Source of the DNA: Phycisphaeraceae bacterium
Lineage (GTDB): Bacteria; Planctomycetota; Phycisphaerae; Phycisphaerales; UBA1924
Direction: 5' to 3'
Assembly: GCA_019636515.1 (NCBI GenBank)
Contig: JAHBXI010000003.1
Coordinates: 186,001 to 250,000 of the forward strand
Length of the DNA: 64,000 nucleotides
Part shown: positions 16,288 to 24,782 of the stretch, in pieces
Layout of the letters: each line of letters opens with the position of its first letter
Numbering within the stretch: the stretch's first letter is position 1
Notes under the pieces: generated by a model
Database searches by the model: none
The model's input: the letters and a program-made list of their open reading frames with translations, nothing else
Told to the model about the DNA's origin: nothing
Position numbers and translations under genes: made by a program

Positions 16288-17541
16288 ATGCGGAGTTTCT
16301 TCGGGTCGATGTGGTCGGTGCCGGTCACGGCGTTGGCGGCGGGGGTCGTCTGCTGGGCGACGCTGACCGTGGCGTACGGAGCCGGGCGTTGGTCGGCGTA
16401 TTCCCAGATCGAGACGCGGGCCGATCCCCAGCCCCGTCCGGTTCCGACGCTTTCCCCGATACAGCAGGAGATGGAGGCCATCTCCGGGATGTCGGAAATG
16501 GGCTGCGAACGGCTGCTTCAGGCGGCGGAGGTGGCCCTGAAAGGGTACGAGGGCCGCCGACTCGGCTGGGATCGCCTGTTGTCCCAGGTGGCCTCGCACG
16601 CTTCGATGATCGGCTGTGAAGCCGACATGATCGGGTGGTTCACCACGCTGACGCGGGATTCGGAAGATCCTTCGACCCGGGCGCTCGCCTACCTGTGGAT
16701 GGGGGTCCTGGGCGAGGGCGCTTTGAAGGACGACCGTGAGGAGTTGCTGCGTCGGTACGATGCCGCGCTCGCCGCGCTGGATGAGGCGGGTGATCGGGGC
16801 AAGGTCAGCGAGATCCGCGTGGGCGCATTGAACCGCAAGGCCAACACCCTCTCCCGGCTCGGGAGATTCGATGAAGCGGTGGCGGTCCATGCCCGGGCCA
16901 TGGAAGCCGCCAGGGCGATTACCGGCGGGAACACGGGGCGGGACCTTGGCCTGATGATCAACCAGGCACGCCTTGCATCCCAGGCGGGGAATCCGAAGGC
17001 GGCGTGCGACCTGCTGGACCATGTCATCCTGTACTCCACGCCGACGACGCGGCGAGAGATCGACTGGCATCTGAGCACAGTCGTGAGCCGCTACAAAACC
17101 GGGCAACGCACCGACGACCCGCACGGCGGCATCCCGGCACTCGAGGCGGCATGGGCCAACCCCGCGTTCCGCGTGACGCACGAGATCGCCAGGGTCGGGT
17201 ATGAACTCGCCCAGGCGCGCGGGCGCATCCCGGGGATGTCGCGTTCCGAGTGCGACCTGCTGGTCGAAGTCATTGAACTCATCAACGACCGCCGGGCGGA
17301 GTGGGTCTCGGAAGCGGAAACGGCGCATTGGCGCAAGCGGATCAACGATGCTTTGAACTCAGTTCAGATTTCCTGTGTTTCGCACTTGCAGAGCGTTACC
17401 CTGCACGGAAGCCGCGAGTACCTGGACCTGGCGTACCGGACACTGCTGGACCTGCGCCCGGACCCGACCGAGCAGGAGATGTTTGTCCGTCAGTGGGCAT
17501 CCGACGTTCGGCAACTCGAGGAGTATCTCTCGACTCGCTGA
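16288..17541 (+). CDS. Membrane-anchored helical-repeat protein, family 2, copy 1
   Basis: A 417-residue protein with a clear AAGGGGG ribosome site before ATG 16288. An N-terminal membrane helix (about 9-29, WSVPVTALAAGVVCWATLTV) is followed by a Pro-rich linker and an all-helical body that looks like degenerate TPRs (NRKANTLSRLGRFDEAVAVH, NQARLASQAGNPKAACDLLD). It is clearly paralogous to the next gene (17803-19071); the two share long stretches, including HGSREYLDLAYRTLLDLRPD near the C-terminus. It is distinct from the other membrane family of these modules but has the same architecture, one anchor plus helical repeats. No function can be assigned. Confidence 0.8.
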   Translation: MRSFFGSMWSVPVTALAAGVVCWATLTVAYGAGRWSAYSQIETRADPQPRPVPTLSPIQQEMEAISGMSEMGCERLLQAAEVALKGYEGRRLGWDRLLSQVASHASMIGCEADMIGWFTTLTRDSEDPSTRALAYLWMGVLGEGALKDDREELLRRYDAALAALDEAGDRGKVSEIRVGALNRKANTLSRLGRFDEAVAVHARAMEAARAITGGNTGRDLGLMINQARLASQAGNPKAACDLLDHVILYSTPTTRREIDWHLSTVVSRYKTGQRTDDPHGGIPALEAAWANPAFRVTHEIARVGYELAQARGRIPGMSRSECDLLVEVIELINDRRAEWVSEAETAHWRKRINDALNSVQISCVSHLQSVTLHGSREYLDLAYRTLLDLRPDPTEQEMFVRQWASDVRQLEEYLSTR

Positions 17542-17573
17542 CGATGCCGGGCTGGCCTTCCGGGCGCCGGGTA

Positions 17574-17802
17574 TTGACATTCCGTCGCGTGGCATGGGCC
17601 TTGTGAGAGGATGGAAACGCGGGGCATGGTCGCGTCGGATCGGACGCGGATTCCGGCGGGTGTGATGACACGTTGAAGGGGGAACCAACATTGAAGTCGA
17701 AATCAATGAAGCGTGAATCGGCCATGCGCACGAGCGAGCGGAGCGGCCGAGGCGGCGTTGGTGATGGCGTCCTGGTTGTCGGCATGTCACGGGAGATGAG
17801 CC
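17574..17802 (+). repeat. 72-bp leader repeat copy 2 with eroded leader ORF
   Basis: TTGACA (17574-17579) is followed, with a degenerate -10 region, by the second copy of the 72-bp leader at 17619-17690 (one mismatch to 13868-13939). The leader ends at a TTG start (17691) whose ORF, LKSKSMKRESAMRTSERSGR, soon runs out of frame relative to the downstream gene. I read it as the start of a lost Cys-rich gene: the module was duplicated and the Cys-rich gene deleted, leaving the leader in front of the membrane gene at 17803. Confidence 0.7.
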
Positions 17803-19071
17803 ATGCGTTTCTTTTTCGGTTCCAAGTGGTCGATTCCGATGACGGCGTTGGCGGCGGGGGTCGTCTGCTGGGCGACGCTGTCGGCGGCGAGCGCGTGGAG
17901 GGCCTCGTCCGATGCGGGGGGTTCGCAGCCCGTGACCCGGCGTGAGCACGACCCGAATTCGTATCCGACGTCGGAGCGCATGCAGCGCGAGATGGACCAA
18001 CTGGCGCTGTCCGACGACCTCGATTGCGAGCGGATCCTGAGCGCGGCGGACATGGCGATGATGGGGCATGTCGCGATGGAGGATGGCTGGGATCGGCTCC
18101 TCTCGCAGGCGGCCACGTACGCGATGATGCGTGGCTGTGTTGAGAGCGCCGCCGGGTGGTTTGATGCGCTTGCCCAGGACGCGGCGGACCCCGTGACGAG
18201 GGCCAACGCCCTGGCCTGGCTCGCCGCGCTGGGGGAGTCGGCCGCCATCTCCGACCTGGAAGCGTCGCTGAAGAAGTACGACGAGGCGCTCGCGGCGCTC
18301 CAGGGCGCGGGTGATGGCGCCAGGGCCCGAGACGTCCTGCTGAGCGTGCTGAACCGAAAGGCCAACGTGCTCTCTCGGATGAACAAGCCCGAACAGGCGG
18401 TCTCCGTACACGCCCAGGCGATGGAGGTCCTTCGAACGATCACCGGGGGCTCCACGTCGCATGACCGCATGCTCATGCTGAACCAAGCCCGCCTCGAGTC
18501 CGAGGCGGGAAACCCAAAGGCCGCCTGCGACCTGTACGATCGAGTCCTGCTCCACGAGCCCAATACGGTCTCGGAGATCGAGGATTACCTCGGCACCGCG
18601 ATCATCCGATACCAGACGGGTCGGCGAACGGACGACCCCGACGGCGGCATTGCGGCCCTGGAGGCGGCCTGGGAAAACCCGGCCTTTCACGGGACCTACA
18701 GGATTGTCGATGTCGGCTGGCAACTGGTCGAGGCCATGAGGTATGTGCCCGGGAGGTCGCGTGCCAGATGCGACCTCGCCGCCAACCTCATCGAGCGCAT
18801 CAATTCGCGCCGTGAGGAGTGGATCCGGGAGGCCGAAGCACGCGCTGTGGTGCGAGAGATTCCCCTGGTTCTTCGCCGGATCCAGCTCTCCTGCGCCTCG
18901 GTCCTGCAGAGCGCGACGCTGCACGGGAGCCGGGAGCATCTCGACCTGGCGTACCGGACCATCCTGGATCTCGAGCCGGACCCCGCCCAGCGGGAGAGGC
19001 ATCTTGAGAGTTGGGCGGGGGCGATCCAGCGACTCGAGACGTTCCTGGCCTCGGGCGAGGCCACCCCCTGA
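17803..19071 (+). CDS. Membrane-anchored helical-repeat protein, family 2, copy 2
   Basis: A 422-residue paralogue of 16288-17541 with the same N-terminal anchor (SIPMTALAAGVVCWATLS) and helical body (NRKANVLSRMNKPEQAVSVH, NQARLESEAGNPKAACDLYD, HGSREHLDLAYRTILDLEPD). The first 90 bases are strikingly similar to copy 1 even at DNA level (a shared stretch around ACGGCGTTGGCGGCGGGGGT), so the duplication is fairly recent. ATG 17803 is preceded by GGGAG. It is the last gene of the plus-strand cluster and converges on the minus-strand cluster at 19204. The function is unknown. Confidence 0.8.
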   Translation: MRFFFGSKWSIPMTALAAGVVCWATLSAASAWRASSDAGGSQPVTRREHDPNSYPTSERMQREMDQLALSDDLDCERILSAADMAMMGHVAMEDGWDRLLSQAATYAMMRGCVESAAGWFDALAQDAADPVTRANALAWLAALGESAAISDLEASLKKYDEALAALQGAGDGARARDVLLSVLNRKANVLSRMNKPEQAVSVHAQAMEVLRTITGGSTSHDRMLMLNQARLESEAGNPKAACDLYDRVLLHEPNTVSEIEDYLGTAIIRYQTGRRTDDPDGGIAALEAAWENPAFHGTYRIVDVGWQLVEAMRYVPGRSRARCDLAANLIERINSRREEWIREAEARAVVREIPLVLRRIQLSCASVLQSATLHGSREHLDLAYRTILDLEPDPAQRERHLESWAGAIQRLETFLASGEATP

Positions 19072-19203
19072 TCGTCGAGTGACCGCGTGAACAGGACATC
19101 CCGTCGCGCGGCATGTCCCGAGGGGGCGATCAAGCGAACGACGCCGTCGGACGTGGACGGCGCCGTTCACCGGCGCGGCGACGCCCGATCGGCGGCGGAA
19201 CCT

Positions 19204-20430
19204 TCATCCGCCGTTGGTTCTCCGCTCGATCTCGCGGATTGCCAACTCTTCGGCTCGGTCGAGCGAGTCCATCGCCAACGGATCATCGATGCCCAGCGCC
19301 TTCAACCGACGGATCGCCATCAGGGCATCCACCGGCCGGCCGTGCGTGCCGCTCGCGCTGATGATGTTCAGGAGCGACCGCCGGGTTTGCTCAAGCCCGC
19401 GACGGTTGAAATCGCTCAGCGTCCCCTGGGACAGATGCCCGTCGAGGGCGGCGATCACATCCCACGTCGCATCGATAGCCTCGTCGTGGCGGTGGGCCGC
19501 CCGCAGCGCGTTCACCAGACGAACCCCCAGGGTATCAACGTGCTCCCGGCCGACGGCCTTGGCCTCGGGCCAAAGCCCGACCATGTGGTCCGCGGCCTCC
19601 GCTGCGCGGCCGGCTCGGATCATGGCTCCGACGTACCACGTCTGCGCGCTCACCCACATGCCCGTCCGCCGCTCCAAGGAAGTTTCGACGGCTCGGGATG
19701 CCTCGACCTCGGCGATCACGTCGGCGTCGCGGCCACGCAGGCCAAACTCCTGGGCTCGAACCATGTGCGCTTCGTGAACCTGTGCGCTGGAAAACAACTC
19801 CCGATGCGCGAGCACGAGATCCGCCGCCGGCAGGGGTCCGACCGATCGGTCCATCATGTCGAGCAGGTGGGCGCACCGCCAGGCCTCCCTGGCGGCAATC
19901 CGGTCCAGCGGGTTCTCCGGTGAGAGCCCGCCAACCTCGCGGCGGAACACCTCCAGGGCTTCCCGCAGCAGGTCCGAGGCCCTTTCGGTATGACCATCTT
20001 TCCTTTTCGAAGACGCCAGCGAACAGAACGCCCCCAGCCGATCCAGCAGGTGGACGTCGCTCTCGGTGATCTCCCGCCAGATCGAGCGAGCGTCCTCTTC
20101 GTCTCCCGCTTGCGCTGCCTTGATCGCACGCAGACCCAGCACGCCGCCGGGGCGCTCGTACATGCCGATGCCTTGCATCCGGGGATCCATCGTCGTCGTC
20201 CCACCGCCGGGCGACGCGACCACCCCCGGCCCTGCCACCGGCACGCTTTTCACGGCCTTGTCGATGTCGCCAGCGGCCGCGGGCCGTTGGACCGGTGGTG
20301 TAGGCCCGCGGCTCGCCCACACCCACGACATGACCATGGCCAGCGTCCCCGCGACCACCGCCAGCCACAGCCAGCCCCCCCGCCCCAAGGACGGGACCGT
20401 ACGGCGAACCTGGGGAGTTGGTTGGCTCAT
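19204..20430 (-). CDS. Single-pass membrane protein with helical repeats (module B)
   Basis: A 408-residue paralogue of 14779-16041 and 51071-52321. The ATG at 20430 overlaps the stop of the Cys-rich gene as ATGA. One membrane helix (about 19-37, GWLWLAVVAGTLAMVMSWVW), a linker, then YERPGGVLGLRAIKAAQAGD, helical repeats and the family signature HDEAIDATWDVIAALDGHL and ISASGTHGRPVDALMAIRR. This is the tail-to-tail partner of the plus-strand cluster, from which it is separated by 132 bp. No catalytic motif is visible. Its coupling to a Cys-rich secreted protein in both A and B argues that the two act together. Confidence 0.8.
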   Translation of the reverse strand: MSQPTPQVRRTVPSLGRGGWLWLAVVAGTLAMVMSWVWASRGPTPPVQRPAAAGDIDKAVKSVPVAGPGVVASPGGGTTTMDPRMQGIGMYERPGGVLGLRAIKAAQAGDEEDARSIWREITESDVHLLDRLGAFCSLASSKRKDGHTERASDLLREALEVFRREVGGLSPENPLDRIAAREAWRCAHLLDMMDRSVGPLPAADLVLAHRELFSSAQVHEAHMVRAQEFGLRGRDADVIAEVEASRAVETSLERRTGMWVSAQTWYVGAMIRAGRAAEAADHMVGLWPEAKAVGREHVDTLGVRLVNALRAAHRHDEAIDATWDVIAALDGHLSQGTLSDFNRRGLEQTRRSLLNIISASGTHGRPVDALMAIRRLKALGIDDPLAMDSLDRAEELAIREIERRTNGG

Positions 20431-21257
20431 CGCGAGCCCTCGCATCCGCAGCAGATCTTGCCGTCCGGCGGGGGTGGGTCGCACGGGGGCAGGGGTGAGC
20501 AGCACGGATCCGATCGCTTGCTGTCGTACGGATCGGGATCGGGAACGATCGACCCGCAACGCTCCGGGTATGGGGCGATCTGGAACTCGTGCCCGACCCC
20601 GGCTTTGACGTTCACCACGGTAGTCGATTCATTACAGGGGACATCGATGTCATAAAATACCCCGGCAACACCATCCCAGACCCGCCACGTGAATACGTAC
20701 TCCGTGCTGGTCTCCACCGACTCACCGGATCTGGTGATGATCACGTCTCGGCCATGCGTATCAAAGCATTGTTCCCAGGGGACGTGGTACTGAACCGCCT
20801 CCGACACCGTGACACAGCCTTCACGGCTCAGTTCGGCGGTAACCGTCACGCCCAACTTGCCGAGAAGTTCAATAAGCATGCCGACTTTTGCCTCCACCGA
20901 GGCCGAGCCGCCGAACGTCCAGCAGGTTTTCAACTCCTGGGACTTGACCGCCATCATCGGGGGGCACTGTCGCTGCCGACCGCAGGGAGGAACGCGACAG
21001 TCACACGCCCGGGTGGTCTTCCACTCGGACGGCTCGCGAACCGGATCGTGTAGTTTTATTACTCTCTGCGTTTCTCTTTGTTTGGCGTAGAGAAGCACGC
21101 ATATATACTTGGTTCCACACCCCCACGGCTTGTTATGTTCCACAACACAATCCTGCGGCGCGGCCCGGGCGTTCCCGTTTGTCAGAATCGAGATTCCCAG
21201 CGCGGCAAAGACAACCGCCACGAACCCCGCGGCATGCGCCATTCGGATCGACCCCAT
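20427..21257 (-). CDS. Secreted Cys-rich protein with CCGCEG tail (module B)
   Basis: A 276-residue paralogue of the module A Cys-rich protein. A signal peptide (MAHAAGFVAVVFAALGISIL, cleavage near ARA-APQ) is followed by the same landmarks: KPWGCGTKYIC, RACDCRVPPCG, RQCPP, SASVEAKVGMLIELLGKLGV, VPWEQCFDTHGRDV and the C-terminal PYPERCGSIVPDPD, DPCCSPLPPC and PPPPDGKICCGCEGSR. The tail is more conserved than the middle, which suggests it is the functional part. ATG 21257 has GGGG upstream, and a promoter lies about 75 bases before it. Its stop overlaps the membrane-protein start. Two cysteine-dense proteins of one family in 8 kb are unusual. Confidence 0.8.
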   Translation of the reverse strand: MGSIRMAHAAGFVAVVFAALGISILTNGNARAAPQDCVVEHNKPWGCGTKYICVLLYAKQRETQRVIKLHDPVREPSEWKTTRACDCRVPPCGRQRQCPPMMAVKSQELKTCWTFGGSASVEAKVGMLIELLGKLGVTVTAELSREGCVTVSEAVQYHVPWEQCFDTHGRDVIITRSGESVETSTEYVFTWRVWDGVAGVFYDIDVPCNESTTVVNVKAGVGHEFQIAPYPERCGSIVPDPDPYDSKRSDPCCSPLPPCDPPPPDGKICCGCEGSR

Positions 21258-21339
21258 GATGAACCCCTGAATCTCGAAATCCCCGGCGTGCCCCCGGCGC
21301 GCCCCGTGCATGCCGAACGCCACGCGACTTGAGCGGTCC

Positions 21340-21368
21340 ATTATGCTGTCAGCCCACACACGGATCAA
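21340..21368 (-). promoter_or_regulatory. Promoter of module B
   Basis: On the minus strand, TTGATC (21363-21368), a 17-bp spacer and CATAAT (21340-21345) form a promoter about 75 bases before the ATG at 21257. The layout matches module A (17-bp spacer, CATGAT, about 70-base leader) although the leader sequences differ. The rest of 21258-21576 holds no gene I can support. Confidence 0.6.
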
Positions 21369-21576
21369 GCAGATTCCCGCGGATACCCACGATCTCACCG
21401 GCGCGGCATACGAACAACAGGCGTACATAGCCGGTCTTCATGGAAGCAGAACGCGCAACATGGAAGCAAGAGGCGCGAACCGTCGCCTCGCCCCGGCCGT
21501 CAGAACCACTCTCTCCCCGGCACGGGCGCCGTCGTAAAGGCCCTCCGCTCCCGCGCCGGGAGACTATCCTCAACCC

Positions 21577-21864
21577 ATGATCGACATGACCTATCGCCCA
21601 GGCCAGCGGGTCCGCGTCACGCAGCAGATCCCGCGGCTTTCAGGGACCACCTCGATCACGGTCGAAGGAGTGGTGATCCGATCCGGACAGCAGAAGACCG
21701 GCTCGTGGTTTGCCCACGCCAGGGACGAGCGGCTCTGGCTCGACCGCCTCGAACTCCGCCGGGAAGATGGCGAACTGGTCACCGTAAACCTCGACCAGTA
21801 TTCGAGCGTCGAGATTCTCGACGACGCCTTGAGCGGGTCATCCGCGGATCCGCATCGCGGGTGA
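21577..21864 (+). CDS. Conserved hypothetical protein, small beta-barrel type
   Basis: A 95-residue protein with no signal peptide. The first 70 residues alternate hydrophobic and charged residues (YRPGQRVRVTQQIPRLSGTT, ITVEGVVIRSGQQKTGSWFA, then LWLDRLELRREDGELVTVNL) in a pattern that suggests a small SH3-like or KOW-like beta-barrel. Proteins of this kind often bind nucleic acid or are subunits, but no specific family can be named. It is monocistronic on the plus strand and converges with the gene at 22007. Confidence 0.7.
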   Translation: MIDMTYRPGQRVRVTQQIPRLSGTTSITVEGVVIRSGQQKTGSWFAHARDERLWLDRLELRREDGELVTVNLDQYSSVEILDDALSGSSADPHRG

Positions 21865-22006
21865 TCCGGCCCCGCGAAAGGCTCGGGGTGTCGGCTCGCG
21901 GACGAGCAAGAACGGCGCACGCGCGGCTGGAAACGAGCGTCCGAGGTCCGCGCGACCACGGACCAGGCCGGCCGATCTCCCGGCGTCCGGTCATCCCGGT
22001 GTCTGG

Positions 22007-22198
22007 TCATGATTGATACTGGTCAAACGCCCCCCTGGCATCCTGCTCTTCGACGTACTTCTGGAACTCGGTCATCTTGTACGAGATGAAGCAAAAAGCG
22101 TGGTGGAGGGCCAGGTACTCGATGTCCGATGGGTCCTCGACCAGGTCCTTGCGCAGGCGGTTGAGTTCGGACAGTATCGTCTCGGCTCGCATCGTCAT
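22007..22198 (-). CDS. Small conserved hypothetical protein
   Basis: A 63-residue all-helical protein (ETILSELNRLRKDLVEDPSD, ALHHAFCFISYKMTEFQKYV). ATG 22198 has a strong GAGGAG ribosome site, which separates it clearly from longer low-complexity readings. It lies 50 bp downstream of znuB on the same strand and may be cotranscribed with znuCB. No known motif is present; a role in zinc uptake would be guesswork. Confidence 0.7.
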   Translation of the reverse strand: MTMRAETILSELNRLRKDLVEDPSDIEYLALHHAFCFISYKMTEFQKYVEEQDARGAFDQYQS

Positions 22199-22248
22199 CT
22201 CGATCTCCTCGTCGTGACTCCCCGGCAACCAACGCCACTCCGACGCGA

Positions 22249-23118
22249 TCACCGGCGCGACAGGGCCTCGGCGCCCCGGCACAACGCGAACGCGGCGGTC
22301 AGCACCGCCACCACGCTTGGCCCCGGCGGCCAGTCCAGTTCCATGCTCACCACGATCCCGCCCGCGACGCCGCCGAGACCGATCCCCTGCGCGATCCAGA
22401 AGACCCTCCACAGGCGGTCGCTGACGCACAGCGCGGCGGCCGCGGGCAGGACCAGCATCGCGGTGGCGAGCACGACCCCCGAGACTTTCATCGCCGTCAC
22501 GATCGCCAGGCACAGCAGGACCAGCAGCAGGTTCCGCATCGCCCACGATCGGACACCGAAGGCCGGGGCCGCCGACTCGTCGAACGCCCAGAAAAGCAGC
22601 GGCCTTCGGAACCACCACGCCGTCACGACCACCCCCGCCGCGACCAGCCCCGCGATCCACGCCTCGGCCGGTGAGATCCCCACGATCGACCCGAAGAGGA
22701 TCGACTCCCACCCCGCGCCCGGGACGCCGCGTCCCCTGGCCGCCACGTGGAGCAGGATCCCTCCCAGGCACATCGACGCCACGAGCACGATGCCGATCGC
22801 GGTATCGGCCGAGGTCGAGCCGCGCCCCGACAACGTCGCGATCACCAGCGCCGCCGCCAGGCAGAACGCCACCACGACCGAGAACTGTCCAAGCGCCCCG
22901 GAGGCCCCCGCCGCGCCGGCCCCGATCCCCAGCACCGCCGCGATTCCCATGCCGCCGAAGGCCGCGTGGCTGATTCCCTGGCCTATGAAACTGAATTTCT
23001 TGAGCACCACCAGCACGCTCAGGCAGGCGCACATTACCGCCATCGCGAACCCGGTACACACGCCGGGTATGAACAGACGGGCCAGTTCGGGGCTGGAGAG
23101 GTACTCGATCGTTTTCAA
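22249..23118 (-). CDS. znuB: Zinc/manganese ABC transporter permease
   Basis: Membrane subunit of a cluster-9 (ABC-3) metal importer, with about eight hydrophobic helices over 289 residues. Segments such as FSFIGQGISHAAFGGMGIA and VASMCLGGILLHVAAR, and the late VVLATAMLVLPAAAAL, are characteristic of ZnuB/MntB permeases. The start is inferred to be TTG 23118, which overlaps the ATPase stop as TTGA; the first internal ATG would remove the first helix. The neighbouring ATPase and the distant znuA supply the other subunits. Specificity for zinc is inferred from the His-rich binding protein. Confidence 0.9.
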   Translation of the reverse strand: MKTIEYLSSPELARLFIPGVCTGFAMAVMCACLSVLVVLKKFSFIGQGISHAAFGGMGIAAVLGIGAGAAGASGALGQFSVVVAFCLAAALVIATLSGRGSTSADTAIGIVLVASMCLGGILLHVAARGRGVPGAGWESILFGSIVGISPAEAWIAGLVAAGVVVTAWWFRRPLLFWAFDESAAPAFGVRSWAMRNLLLVLLCLAIVTAMKVSGVVLATAMLVLPAAAALCVSDRLWRVFWIAQGIGLGGVAGGIVVSMELDWPPGPSVVAVLTAAFALCRGAEALSRR

Positions 23119-24017
23119 GGGTTGACCGCTCCCCCGGAACCCCCGGAACCCCCGGGTCCGCCGTGCCGGTGCGAAGGGTCCGTGCAGGTCGATGCCGGGT
23201 GCGCCTCGACGTGGACGTCCCCGAAGATCCCAGAAACGTCGTGGCGGAAGACCTCGGCGAGCACCGCCGGCGTCAGTCCGCCCGGGGCGTCGTGGAAATG
23301 GACGGTCCGGCTCAGGCACGCGACCCGGTCGCACGACCCGGCGATCGCGCGGATGTCGTGGCTCACGATCACGACCGTCACGCCCAGTTCTTCCCGTACG
23401 CGTCCGAGAAGTTCGGCGAACCGTTGCTGGCCCGGCACGTCGATCCCCACCGTCGGCTCATCGAGGATCAGCAGCCGTGGACCACCCGCCAGCGCGCGCG
23501 CGATCATCACCCGCTGCCGCTGACCACCGGAGAGTTTCCCGATGGCGCGGTCCGCCTCGTCGGTCACCCCGGCCAGGTCGAGCACACGATCGACCTTCGC
23601 CGCCCGAGTGGCGTCGATCCCTCGCCACGGCGCCAGACCCCGCGTCGCCGCCATCGCGACCACCTGCCGGGCCGAGATCGGGAAACCCATCTCCGCCTCG
23701 AAACGCTGCGGTACGTAGCCGACCAGCCCCTCCCGGCGTGCCTCGTCGGGGGAGCGCCCAAAGACCCGTATCGCCCCCATCCCCGGGTGCAACAGCCCGA
23801 GCGTGAGTTTGACCAGCGTGCTCTTGCCCCCGCCGTTGGGACCCAGGATCCCCAGGCGCTCGCCCTGCTTCACGTCGAAGGTCACGCCCTCAACCGCGGG
23901 GGACGTTGAGGATCCGAACGGGCCGGCCGGGTACACAAAGGTCACGCCGCGGTACTCAACCGCCGGCTCGGCGAGCCGGCCTTCCGCGGCGTGATCTATC
24001 CTGGTCATAGGGGTCAT
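23115..24017 (-). CDS. znuC: Zinc/manganese ABC transporter ATP-binding protein
   Basis: ATPase of the metal importer, about 300 residues. Walker A is GPNGGGKST, the Q-loop is YVPQRFE, the ABC signature is LSGGQRQR, Walker B is LLILDEP, and the H-loop is in IVSHD. ATG 24017 or 24008 gives the proper N-terminus; longer versions run into a 12-bp tandem repeat. The C-terminus has an unusual tail with His (TCTDPSHRHGG) followed by Gly/Ser repeats; a regulatory metal-sensing role is possible but unproven. The stop overlaps the permease start. Confidence 0.92.
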   Translation of the reverse strand: MTPMTRIDHAAEGRLAEPAVEYRGVTFVYPAGPFGSSTSPAVEGVTFDVKQGERLGILGPNGGGKSTLVKLTLGLLHPGMGAIRVFGRSPDEARREGLVGYVPQRFEAEMGFPISARQVVAMAATRGLAPWRGIDATRAAKVDRVLDLAGVTDEADRAIGKLSGGQRQRVMIARALAGGPRLLILDEPTVGIDVPGQQRFAELLGRVREELGVTVVIVSHDIRAIAGSCDRVACLSRTVHFHDAPGGLTPAVLAEVFRHDVSGIFGDVHVEAHPASTCTDPSHRHGGPGGSGGSGGAVNP

Positions 24018-24095
24018 GGTTGTGCGCACGCCCCCCGGTGCCGACCGATCACCACGGGACGGCCCCGCGGAACTGGCCCTGAACCAGGCTTCCAA

Positions 24096-24138
24096 ACAGG
24101 CGCCCATACAGGCTCCCATACAGGCTCCCATACAGGCC
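24096..24138. repeat. 12-bp tandem repeat
   Basis: Three and a half copies of a 12-mer (ACAGGCKCCCAT) lie between the znuC start and the divergent-side gene at 24178. The repeat is in the 5' region of znuC and would encode MGAC units if translation started further upstream, which I think it does not. Confidence 0.85.
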
Positions 24139-24177
24139 TGGGCACGATGTTGCGGACTGGGGGATCAGACATCACGA

Positions 24178-24480
24178 TCAATCATCGGCCGAGATCGACC
24201 TGGGGCCTTGCTTGCCCGCCACGCGCTCCATGTACCCCGACCCGCGTCGTTCGTACTTGGTGAATCCCAGGCGTTCGAGGTTCTGGTTCGACAGCGCGCT
24301 CTTTCCCTTGATGTCCGACCACTTGCCCGCGATGTTGGGGAGTTGCACCGCGCGTCGGAGAGTCTCGCCCGTCTCGGGGTGAACCTTGAGCGCCTCATCT
24401 TTCATTGATTGGAAGACCTCGATGACCCGGCCCGTCGGGTTCCCGCCGCGGTCGAGGACCTCGTATTCGTACATAGGCAT
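24178..24480 (-). CDS. FmdB-like small protein lacking the zinc-ribbon cysteines
   Basis: A 100-residue protein whose N-terminus (MPMYEYEVLDRGGNPTGRVI) matches FmdB-family regulatory or zinc-ribbon proteins, which begin with MPxYEY. The CxxC pairs expected in the ribbon are absent, so the fold may be kept without zinc. The centre (LKVHPETGETLRRAVQLPNI) and the GFTKYERRGSGYMERVAGK end suit the family's planctomycete variants. ATG 24480 is used, with ATG 24474 just inside. No partner is evident nearby. Homology is fairly convincing; its role is unknown. Confidence 0.7.
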   Translation of the reverse strand: MPMYEYEVLDRGGNPTGRVIEVFQSMKDEALKVHPETGETLRRAVQLPNIAGKWSDIKGKSALSNQNLERLGFTKYERRGSGYMERVAGKQGPRSISADD

Positions 24481-24782
24481 GGCGAATGGTAAGCCGTCCC
24501 GGAGCGTCGTCCCACCGGGCCTCCGCACACGAGCCGAACCACCGCCGGCGTGAGCCTTTTCGTCTCCGGCGAGCGGGTGAGAATTATGCGTATTTTCACT
24601 CGGCGCGGCGGGGCCACCTTGTACACTGGTCGGGCGTGGGCGTGATTCGAAAGGCCGATGGATCGGCCTGGCAGGCCCGCGATCGTTCCATCGTATCGGG
24701 GTGAGATGTTTCGCCAGGGGCGGGCGGGGTGCCGCTGCCGGGGTATTCGATAGCACGGGAAAGACCGCGAAAGGAGATTGAG
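24481..24782. other. Intergenic region between divergent genes
   Basis: About 300 bp separate the FmdB-like gene (minus) and the sugar dehydrogenase (plus). The plus-strand gene has a clear AAAGGAG site at its end. I see no convincing promoter boxes, RNA gene or small ORF. Confidence 0.5.
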
